Below are positions 57,605 to 64,000 of a stretch of DNA of 64,000 nucleotides, in pieces. The DNA comes from Megamonas funiformis (GTDB taxonomy: Bacteria; Bacillota; Negativicutes; Selenomonadales; Selenomonadaceae), in NCBI RefSeq assembly GCF_010669225.1, contig NZ_CP048627.1, positions 2,121,292-2,185,291 of the forward strand, written 5' to 3'. Every line of letters begins with the position of its first letter. The stretch's first letter is position 1. Position numbers and translations under genes: made by a program. Under the pieces are notes generated by a model that was not told where the DNA came from, did not search any database, and was given only the letters and a program-made list of their open reading frames with translations.

Positions 57605-58435
57605 TTAATATCCTCTTTTATTTTTTATTCTATTTTTATTTATTTTAGATTTGACTGTTTTCTTCTGTCTAGAATATGTTATCTGACAATAAATAAAGAA
57701 AATCAATGCTAAAATAAAAGCCACTAAACTAGTCGTCTGTGCAGATGTAAAGCTTAAAAATACAGGAGTAGCATAATCGCCACGCAAAAATTCCAAGCCA
57801 AAGCGAGCTAAACTATATAACATTATATATAAAGAAAAAGCTTGACCTTTGGCATGAGGAAAAGCTCTAAAAATCAACAATAGAGCAAAAATCACAAAAT
57901 CAATTTGACCTTCCCAGACCTCAGCAGGCCATAATGGTTGAGCACCATACGTATGATATGCAAGTGTTGTTTCTGGATAAATAATACCAAAATTACCACC
58001 AGTTGGCGCACCAAAAGCATCTCCATTTAATAAATTAGCACAACGGCCAATGGCTTGCCCTAAAATAATTGCAGGAGCTACGATATCAGCTAGTGCTAAG
58101 ATATCTATTTTATGATGTCTAGCATAAATAATTCCTGCTCCCACGCCAAAAACGATACCACCTTGAATAGCCATACCACCTTGCCATACATAAAAAATTT
58201 CACTTAAATGATGACTATAATACGCCCAATCAAAGAAAAATACATCCCACAATCTAGCGCCCACAATACCAGCGATACCACTATAAATACCAATATCTAC
58301 AATATGATTGTGCCATCTGCCATCTTGTTTTGCTAAGAAATAAGCCACACCTGTTGCCAAAATAATACTCAAAGATAAAATCAGACCATATGCTCTTATC
58401 GGAAAATCACCAACAAAAAATAAATATTGATGCAT
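57605..58435 (-). CDS. lgt: Prolipoprotein diacylglyceryl transferase
   Basis: 276 residues, seven membrane helices. YGLILSLSIILA, WQGGMAIQGGIVFG, the Lgt signature GRCANLLNGDAFGAPT and PAEVWEGQIDFVIF are visible. It attaches diacylglycerol to the lipobox cysteine of lipoproteins such as PstS in this window. GAGGTGAT precedes the ATG; 17 bases after rimI. Confidence 0.95.
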   Translation of the reverse strand: MHQYLFFVGDFPIRAYGLILSLSIILATGVAYFLAKQDGRWHNHIVDIGIYSGIAGIVGARLWDVFFFDWAYYSHHLSEIFYVWQGGMAIQGGIVFGVGAGIIYARHHKIDILALADIVAPAIILGQAIGRCANLLNGDAFGAPTGGNFGIIYPETTLAYHTYGAQPLWPAEVWEGQIDFVIFALLLIFRAFPHAKGQAFSLYIMLYSLARFGLEFLRGDYATPVFLSFTSAQTTSLVAFILALIFFIYCQITYSRQKKTVKSKINKNRIKNKRGY

Positions 58436-58452
58436 ACTATCACCTCAGTATA

Positions 58453-58905
58453 TTATTTTATATTGGTCAAATCTGTTATCCACATGATTTCAGCATCTTC
58501 ACCATCTTCATAATATCCACGACGGCGACCTACAGATTTAAAACCTAATGATTCATACAAATGTATTGCTCCTTTATTACTTGGTCGAACTTCTAAAGTC
58601 ATAGCATTTGCCTTTCTTTCTTGAGAAATCTTGATGATTTCCTTCATCATCAATCGACCTATACCTTTATTTTGATATTCAGGAGTTATAGCCACATTTG
58701 TTATTTGAGCTTCATCAAATAATATCCAAACACCTACATAGCCAATGACTCTTTCGCCATCTAAAGCCAACAAATAATAAGCTTTATCATTAGAAGCTTC
58801 CTGCCAAAAAGATTGTCTTGACCACGGCATATCAAAACAAGATTTTTCTACAACTTCCACAGCACTTGCATCTTCTGGAGTCATTTTACGAAAATTTATT
58901 TGCAT
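58453..58905 (-). CDS. rimI: Ribosomal protein alanine N-acetyltransferase RimI
   Basis: 150 residues, GNAT fold with acetyl-CoA loop VAITPEYQNKGIGRLMM, VEKSCFDMPWSRQSFWQE at the N-terminus and ALTLEVRPSN-like MTLEVRPSNKGAIHLYESLGF. Usually found, as here, directly after tsaB. AAGGTGAA upstream of the ATG. Confidence 0.93.
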   Translation of the reverse strand: MQINFRKMTPEDASAVEVVEKSCFDMPWSRQSFWQEASNDKAYYLLALDGERVIGYVGVWILFDEAQITNVAITPEYQNKGIGRLMMKEIIKISQERKANAMTLEVRPSNKGAIHLYESLGFKSVGRRRGYYEDGEDAEIMWITDLTNIK

Positions 58906-58914
58906 ATTTTCACC

Positions 58915-59628
58915 TTATAAATCTGTTAATTTTTCGCCATGGCGTTTTTCCCATAAAACTTCAGCTTCTGAACGGCGAATATATACAGGTTCTAAATCCA
59001 TGATATTATCATAATCTTCATTTTCAAATCTAGTTTTTGCTGCCATAGCCACATTACTTGCTCTAGGCATACAAAGATGTGGTAAACCTAAAGAAACATT
59101 TTCATATTGAGCGATTATATCTGCTTTCTTTTGAGCGATATCTCCTACAAATACTACTGGTTTATCCAAAGTAGAACAATATTTTACCACTTCTTCAAAA
59201 TCCATCACGCAAGTTTGTTTTTTCTCATCAAAGCCCTTGCCATTCCACTCATACAAAGCAAAATAGGCATTGCTTTTTTGTGCATCTAATACACTTGCCA
59301 CATATACACCTGGCACTGGATAATGATAAGCCATAGCCTCTAATGAAGATACAGCCACTACAGGAATGGATAAAGCATATGATAACATTTTAGCAGTAGC
59401 AAGACCTATACGTAACCCTGTAAAAGAGCCAGGCCCTATGCTTATAGCTACACCTGTTAAATCAGATTTATCCATATGTGCAATTTTTAAAACATCTTGC
59501 ACATGCCCTAATAAAACTTCTGATTGGGGTAATTTTAATTGCATGATAATCTCTGCAACTAATTTATCTTTTTGCACAATAGCAGCACCTGAAACTATTG
59601 TTGAAGTATCAATCGCTAATATTGCCAC
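58915..59628 (-). CDS. tsaB: tRNA threonylcarbamoyladenosine biosynthesis protein TsaB
   Basis: 237 residues, ASKHA fold: ILAIDTSTIVSGAAI at the start and SIGPGSFTGLRIGLATAK. It scaffolds TsaD and TsaE for the t6A37 modification. GTG start with GGAGTTG upstream, overlapping the end of tsaE by 20 bases. tsaD is not in the window. Confidence 0.94.
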   Translation of the reverse strand: MAILAIDTSTIVSGAAIVQKDKLVAEIIMQLKLPQSEVLLGHVQDVLKIAHMDKSDLTGVAISIGPGSFTGLRIGLATAKMLSYALSIPVVAVSSLEAMAYHYPVPGVYVASVLDAQKSNAYFALYEWNGKGFDEKKQTCVMDFEEVVKYCSTLDKPVVFVGDIAQKKADIIAQYENVSLGLPHLCMPRASNVAMAAKTRFENEDYDNIMDLEPVYIRRSEAEVLWEKRHGEKLTDL

Positions 59629-60088
59629 AGTGCTTCAACTCCTCATAAATATTTTTATATTTTTGACCTTCAAGATTGATAGTAATTATACGCTTTTGTT
59701 CATTATCGCCACGTTCGATTTTTAAATGCAAATAATCTTCTGGCATATAGGCAAAAAATCTATCTGGCCACTCAATCAATACTACTTCATCTTCAACATC
59801 AGTATACTCATAAAAACCGATTTCCTCTAAATCTTCTGGTTGCTCCAAACGATATAAATCAAAATGATATATACGCTTTTTACCTTCATATACATTCATT
59901 AAATTAAAAGTAGGACTTGTAACGATTTCTTTTACTTTTAATGCCTTACATAAACTTTGTGTAAATAAAGTTTTACCTGCACCTAAATCACCTTCAAGAC
60001 AAATTATCAAATTATCTTGAATTAAATTTGCTATCTTTTCACCTAAAAGACTTGTTTGTTCAGGTGAATTTGTAGTTATTGTAAACAT
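59609..60088 (-). CDS. tsaE: tRNA threonylcarbamoyladenosine biosynthesis ATPase TsaE
   Basis: 159 residues with Walker A GDLGAGKTLF (34-43), the SPTFNLMNVYEG segment, HFDLYRLEQPEDLEEIGF and VVLIEWPDRF. GAGGTGA lies directly upstream of the ATG. First of the tsa trio; ATP hydrolysis resets the TsaBD complex. Confidence 0.95.
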   Translation of the reverse strand: MFTITTNSPEQTSLLGEKIANLIQDNLIICLEGDLGAGKTLFTQSLCKALKVKEIVTSPTFNLMNVYEGKKRIYHFDLYRLEQPEDLEEIGFYEYTDVEDEVVLIEWPDRFFAYMPEDYLHLKIERGDNEQKRIITINLEGQKYKNIYEELKHCGNISD

Positions 60089-60118
60089 ATTTCACCTCAA
60101 AAATCCATTTTAATCATA

Positions 60119-60682
60119 TTATTTAAAATCATCAACTACGCAAATACTAGCACCTGTTTTTCTTGCAGCTGCCAAGCCTACGTCAGAGTCCTCAAAAATA
60201 ATGGTATTTTCTGGCTTAACCTTAAAATATTCCATTGCTTTTAAAAATCCTTCTGGATCTGGCTTGCCATTTTTCACATCATCAATAGTAAAAATAACAT
60301 CAAATAATTCTAATCTGCCAAAATAACGCAAAATATCTTTAGAATTACTTGAACCACTTGTTACTACAGCTGTATGATATTCATTTTTCATAGCTTTAAT
60401 AATATTGAACAAATGAGTATTTTCTGTAGCATATTTTAGATTTTCTTCATAATATAATTTCTTAGCATCATGAATTTCTTCAAAACGATTTTCAGGAACA
60501 CCCATTATCGGTAAAAATCCACGATAAGTAGGGCCCCAACATTTTTCAACATATATATCGTAATCAAAAATCACAGGTAATCCAGCTCTTTCAATAGCTT
60601 CACGATATGCCATATAATTCACTCTGCGCGTATCAAATAAAGTACCATCTAAATCACAAATAACTAATTTACTTTTTTCCAT
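60119..60682 (-). CDS. HAD-superfamily hydrolase (beta-phosphoglucomutase/phosphatase-like)
   Basis: 187 residues. Motif I VICDLDGTLFDTR, motif II VVTSGSSNSKD, lysine in KNGKPDPEGF and motif IV IIFEDSDVGLAAARK, with a small helical cap. The substrate is unknown. AAGGGG upstream. It sits 30 bases before tsaE and is likely the first gene of that operon. Confidence 0.85.
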   Translation of the reverse strand: MEKSKLVICDLDGTLFDTRRVNYMAYREAIERAGLPVIFDYDIYVEKCWGPTYRGFLPIMGVPENRFEEIHDAKKLYYEENLKYATENTHLFNIIKAMKNEYHTAVVTSGSSNSKDILRYFGRLELFDVIFTIDDVKNGKPDPEGFLKAMEYFKVKPENTIIFEDSDVGLAAARKTGASICVVDDFK

Positions 60683-60815
60683 TAAAAATCCCCTTAGGTT
60701 ATTTAAAATCTATCATTATTTTTTACAATATCTATGTTATTCTATCACATCTAAAGATACTTGTCTTTTATATCTATGGTTTTTCTTGCAAACAACTTTA
60801 TTTTCTTACCAAAAT

Positions 60816-60862
60816 AATAAAGCTACTTTCGATTTTATCTCTAAATCAAAAGTAGCTTTATT
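60816..60862 (-). terminator. Terminator of the LDH-like gene
   Basis: AATAAAGCTACTTT (60816-60829) with AAAGTAGCTTTATT (60849-60862), the stem extended inward by GATTT/AAATC. Confidence 0.8.
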
Positions 60863-60874
60863 TTATATTCATAC

Positions 60875-61831
60875 TTAGTCAATTAATTTATTTGCTCTAA
60901 GTACAGTTTTTATACTTTCTGCACTAAAATGAAGAGCTTTTAATTCATCTTCTGGTAAATCTATAGCTAATCGTTTTTCTACACCATTTGCACCAATGAT
61001 ACTTGGCAAGCTAAGTGCTACATCTGTTAAGCCATATTCGCCTTCAAGCGGAGTAGAAACTGGTGTTACACAGCGTTCATTAAACATAACAGCACGAGCT
61101 AATCTACAAGCGCCCATTGCTATGCCAGTATTTGTCCAACCTTTAGACAATAATACATCATATGCTGTATTTACTACTTCCTGAGCTATAGCTTTTTTAT
61201 CAAAATCACTGTTATGATCATAATATTTATCTAAATCAGCTAAACGCACACCGCCAATGCTGATTGTAGACCATGCAGGAAAAGCAGAATTACCATGTTC
61301 ACCAAGCATAAAGCCCTGAACATCTTTAGCATCAACATTATAATGATTTGCTATGATGCGTTTTAAGCGAAGTGTTTCTAAAGTAGTCCCTGTACCGAAT
61401 AATTTTCCTTTTTCATAACCGAATTTAGTAGCTGCCAAATATGTAGTTACATCAAGCGGATTAGTAATCATGATAAAAGGTGTATTTTTTGTATATTTTG
61501 TAACCTCTGTCATGATTTCGCCAATAACTTTTACATTTCGTTCTGCAAGTATTAATCTGTCTAATTTTTCCCCAGGTAAGATACTAGGGCCACCAGAACA
61601 AATAATTATATCAGCATCTTTACACTGACTAAAATCGCCTGAATAAACTTTCATACCTGGTACATACGTACAAGGTGTCGCATGAGTTGCATCTAAAGCT
61701 TCGCCATGAGCTACTTTTTCATTAATATCTATACATACGATTTCAGCAGCTAAATTCATTGCCATTGCTTGTGTTAATACATCTGAACCTACATGACCAA
61801 GACCTATAATTGCCAATTTACTCATTTTCAT
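60875..61831 (-). CDS. L-lactate dehydrogenase / L-2-hydroxyacid dehydrogenase family protein
   Basis: 318 residues, LDH/MDH fold. Rossmann motif IIGLGHVGSD, NPLDVTTYL, and the catalytic histidine in MLGEHGNSAFPAWS. The substrate loop reads GPSILPGEKLDR, lacking the usual lactate dehydrogenase glutamine, so a bulkier 2-oxoacid (as for L-2-hydroxyisocaproate dehydrogenase) is possible. The ATG at 61831 lies 8 bases after GGGGG. Monocistronic. Confidence 0.82.
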   Translation of the reverse strand: MKMSKLAIIGLGHVGSDVLTQAMAMNLAAEIVCIDINEKVAHGEALDATHATPCTYVPGMKVYSGDFSQCKDADIIICSGGPSILPGEKLDRLILAERNVKVIGEIMTEVTKYTKNTPFIMITNPLDVTTYLAATKFGYEKGKLFGTGTTLETLRLKRIIANHYNVDAKDVQGFMLGEHGNSAFPAWSTISIGGVRLADLDKYYDHNSDFDKKAIAQEVVNTAYDVLLSKGWTNTGIAMGACRLARAVMFNERCVTPVSTPLEGEYGLTDVALSLPSIIGANGVEKRLAIDLPEDELKALHFSAESIKTVLRANKLID

Positions 61832-61937
61832 TCTAATTACCCCCATATCACAAAACCATTAATCTCATTTTATTAAATAAATGGTTCAATTTTTTATGAT
61901 ATAGCAAACAATCATTATTGTCAACATGTAAACAAGT

Positions 61938-62396
61938 TTATCCTTTTTGCTTTTCAAATATTTTCGCCATCATTTTCTTTACAAGTCTTACACTCTGATC
62001 AAATTTTTCCGTATCACTATCTGATAAATCAGTCATGCTTTCCATAAAAATAAGTCTTTGCGATTTTTGATGTTCCTTTAAAAAATTTCTACCTTTTTCA
62101 CTCAAAGAAATTTGACTATATCTTCTATCCTTACTTAAACAAGTCTTTTTAATAAATTCTTTTTTCACTAATTTATCAATGATAGGACTCATTTGTTGTT
62201 TTGATATAGATAAATGTTTTGCTAGCTCTGTTACAGTAGCAAATGTATCCTCTTTTTCAAAAAGATAATACATCACTGCAAAGTGATTGAGTGGTAATGG
62301 CAAAGCTGCAGTTCGCCATAATTTGTGATTATAAGTCATCATAATATCAAACAAATCAAAATAAATATCTGATATCTTTCTGCTATTCTTCTCCAA
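61938..62396 (-). CDS. MarR family transcriptional regulator
   Basis: 152 residues, winged helix: TVTELAKHLSISKQQMSPIIDKLVKKEFIKK as recognition region and DRRYSQISLSEKGRNFL as wing. The TTG at 62396 is favoured because AGGGAG precedes it by 8 bases; the frame opens 7 codons earlier without a site. Divergent from an RND pump operon, which it probably represses until a drug or phenolic ligand binds. Confidence 0.88.
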   Translation of the reverse strand: MEKNSRKISDIYFDLFDIMMTYNHKLWRTAALPLPLNHFAVMYYLFEKEDTFATVTELAKHLSISKQQMSPIIDKLVKKEFIKKTCLSKDRRYSQISLSEKGRNFLKEHQKSQRLIFMESMTDLSDSDTEKFDQSVRLVKKMMAKIFEKQKG

Positions 62397-62492
62397 AAAT
62401 TTCTCTCCCTTTGTCAAAAATTAATAATAAAAAATTTTATTTTTTCAAAGATTAAAACCAGATTAAAAACTGTCTTCAAGAGTGCAAAATTC

Positions 62493-62538
62493 TTGACTTT
62501 TCAATAGATATACTATACTATAGAACACGATAATAGTA
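62493..62538 (+). promoter_or_regulatory. Promoter/operator of the RND pump genes
   Basis: TTGACT (62493-62498) followed by TATACT (62514-62519, 15-base spacer) or TACTAT at 17 bases. TACTAT (62516-62521) and ATAGTA (62533-62538) form an inverted repeat over the start region, a plausible MarR site. Confidence 0.45.
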
Positions 62539-62588
62539 AATACTTGTGTACTATCAGCTATTTATAAAAAATCTAAAAAGCTGATTAT

Positions 62589-62613
62589 AAAGCTGTGCTA
62601 AAGCACAGCTTTT
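62589..62613 (+). terminator. Leader hairpin directly before the RND adaptor gene
   Basis: AAAGCTGTGC (62589-62598) pairs with GCACAGCTTT (62603-62612), loop TAAA, then a short T-run. It lies between promoter and ribosome binding site. AAAAGCTG (62576-62583) could instead pair with CAGCTTTT (62606-62613). Confidence 0.5.
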
Positions 62614-62641
62614 GAAATTTATCAAAGGAGGTTTAATAATT

Positions 62642-63838
62642 TTGGCCACACAATCAAAGAAAAAAGCTGTTATCCTAGTTGTAGCCATAGTAGTTATAGC
62701 ACTTATTGGATATCTTGCATATTCTAAGTTAACAGCTACATCACAGGGCAACAAAACAGCAGGTGGTCCTGCAACTGTAAAAGCAATGCAGGTAATCAAA
62801 CGTGATACACCACTTAATTATGAATATGCTGGTAATATCAAATCAACAGATGAAGTAAAAATCACTTCTCGTGTTTCAGGCACAATTGTTGAAAAATATA
62901 TTACAGGTGGCGAATTCGTACAAGCAGGTCAACCACTTTACAAAATTGACAGTCGTCAATATGAAAGTACATTGCTCTCAGCTCAAGCAACATTAGCTCA
63001 ATCTCAAGCTAATTATCAAAATGCTTTAGCTACATTACAAAATGCTCAAGTAGATAATAACCGTTACCAAACATTATTATCTCAAAACGCAATTTCCGAT
63101 CAACAAGCTGCAACTCAACAATCTCAAGTAGAAGCTTTAACTGCATCATTGCAAGCTCAGCAAGCAATCATTGATTCCAATGCTGCTCTTGTAAAAAAAG
63201 CTCAAGAAGATTTAGATGATACAGTTGTTTATGCCCCAACTTCTGGTAAACTTGATATCAATGATATTGATGTAGGTGCTTATGCTACTGCTGGAAGTAC
63301 AGTTCTTGTAACAATGGGCTCTGTAGACCAGGTATATGCTCAATTTAATGTAAGTGAAAATGAATATTTAAATCTTGCATCTTTCTTTAATAGTGATACT
63401 AACAATGTAACTATCACTTTAAGTGATGGCACAGAATATCCTGTTTCTGGTCACCTTGTGCAAGTAGATCGTTCTTTAACTACAAATACTGGTACACTTG
63501 CAATCAATGCTTTATTTGATAATCCAGATGGTCTTTTACTTCCTGGTATGTTCGCTCGTGTAAAAATTTCTGGACAAGTAATTCCAAATGCTACTTTAAT
63601 TCCACAACGTGCAGTACAACAAATTCTTGAAAAAACTTTTGTAACTGTAGTAGGTCCAGATAATAAATCTGTAAGTAAAGCTGTTACTTTAGGTGATAAA
63701 GTTGGTAGTTATTGGATTGTTAAAGATGGTTTAGATACTAATGACGTTGTTGTTGTTGAAGGTCTTACTAAATTACAAGAAGGCGTTCCTCTTAACGTCA
63801 CCATAGTAACTCCTGAAGAATTAGGTTTAACTTTTTAA
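62642..63838 (+). CDS. RND efflux periplasmic adaptor (AcrA/MexA family)
   Basis: 398 residues: N-terminal membrane helix (about 8-28, not a lipobox), barrel/lipoyl domains (VKITSRVSGTIVEKYITGGEFVQAGQPLYKID), a Gln/Ala-rich coiled-coil hairpin (about 105-185), and the closing lipoyl half DTVVYAPTSGKLD. It bridges an inner-membrane RND pump to an outer-membrane channel. TTG at 62642 preceded by AAAGGAGG at 10 bases. Followed 16 bases later by the pump gene. Confidence 0.92.
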   Translation: MATQSKKKAVILVVAIVVIALIGYLAYSKLTATSQGNKTAGGPATVKAMQVIKRDTPLNYEYAGNIKSTDEVKITSRVSGTIVEKYITGGEFVQAGQPLYKIDSRQYESTLLSAQATLAQSQANYQNALATLQNAQVDNNRYQTLLSQNAISDQQAATQQSQVEALTASLQAQQAIIDSNAALVKKAQEDLDDTVVYAPTSGKLDINDIDVGAYATAGSTVLVTMGSVDQVYAQFNVSENEYLNLASFFNSDTNNVTITLSDGTEYPVSGHLVQVDRSLTTNTGTLAINALFDNPDGLLLPGMFARVKISGQVIPNATLIPQRAVQQILEKTFVTVVGPDNKSVSKAVTLGDKVGSYWIVKDGLDTNDVVVVEGLTKLQEGVPLNVTIVTPEELGLTF

Positions 63839-63854
63839 CCAGGGGGTGCTATAA

Positions 63855-64000
63855 TTGTCAAGATTCTTTATAAATCGTCCGATATTTGCTATTGTTATAT
63901 CTTTAATCATTGTAATTTTAGGTACAATCTCTGCTTTTAATCTACCAATAGCACAATATCCACAGATTTCTCCACCTACAATTACTGTAAGCACAACTTA
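63855..64000 (+). CDS. RND efflux permease (AcrB family), cut by window edge
   Basis: Only the first 48 codons are visible: MSRFFINRPIFAIVISLII, with the conserved FFINRPIFA N-terminus, first membrane helix and the NLPIAQYPQISPPTI start of the porter domain. TTG start with AGGGGGTG upstream. Second gene of the pump operon. Confidence 0.9.
   Translation, partial: MSRFFINRPIFAIVISLIIVILGTISAFNLPIAQYPQISPPTITVSTT

Overview
The window is AT-rich and densely coded. It fits a diderm Firmicute of the Negativicutes, Selenomonas/Megamonas-like; the genus is only a guess. The grounds are a porin with an N-terminal SLH segment, a secretin, an RND pump and a phosphoethanolamine transferase (all outer-membrane traits) together with Firmicute features: a T-box riboswitch, a Selenomonas-type PTP-like phytase, two-gene iron-sulfur serine dehydratase, strong Shine-Dalgarno sites and frequent TTG starts. 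There are no tRNA or rRNA genes, CRISPR arrays or prophage. The only mobile element is one IS607-family transposon.

Layout. 1-2.7 kb: sialic-acid catabolism (nanE, nanA, a partial Na+ symporter) on the minus strand. 3-6.3 kb: tmRNA, then a potassium-channel gene split by an intact IS607 element (tnpA, tnpB and a probable omega RNA). 6.3-12.5 kb: DMT transporter, GH18 protein, serine dehydratase, a small helical protein, hemolysin III and a PTP-like phytase. 12.6-17.1 kb: pstSCAB-phoU with a Pho-type control region. 17.1-30.5 kb: envelope and central metabolism (zinc-ribbon protein, acetyltransferase, phosphoethanolamine transferase, hemL, an orphan secretin plus PilP-like protein, pgi, phosphohexomutase, MATE pump, YdcF-like protein, cupin, ugd). 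30.6-35.5 kb: TSCPD protein, PHP phosphatase, exported repeat protein, AEC transporter, aspA. 36.4-39.6 kb: a tyrosine-type T-box ahead of aroF-tyrA and a DMT transporter. 39.6-50.9 kb: a beta-galactan utilisation locus. 51-60.7 kb: a long conserved operon (HAD phosphatase, tsaE-tsaB-rimI-lgt-spoIID-like-queA-tgt-yajC-fthC-secD-secF). 60.9-64 kb: an LDH-like dehydrogenase, then a MarR regulator divergent from an RND pump whose permease is cut by the right edge.

How genes work together. In the galactan locus an AraC regulator is divergent from a LacY-like permease, GH35 beta-galactosidase, SLH porin and secreted GH53 endo-galactanase; LacZ follows with its own palindromic operator. Long galactan would be cut outside, fragments enter through the porin and permease, and galactose is released inside. 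Phytase and the Pst system together suggest scavenging of organic phosphate. The T-box couples tyrosyl-tRNA charging to DAHP synthase and prephenate dehydrogenase.

The most striking observation is that joining the two flanks of the IS607 element at a CC/GG dinucleotide restores one uninterrupted ion-channel frame of about 307 codons. All functional calls come from reading the sequence and remembered family motifs; no search was run.
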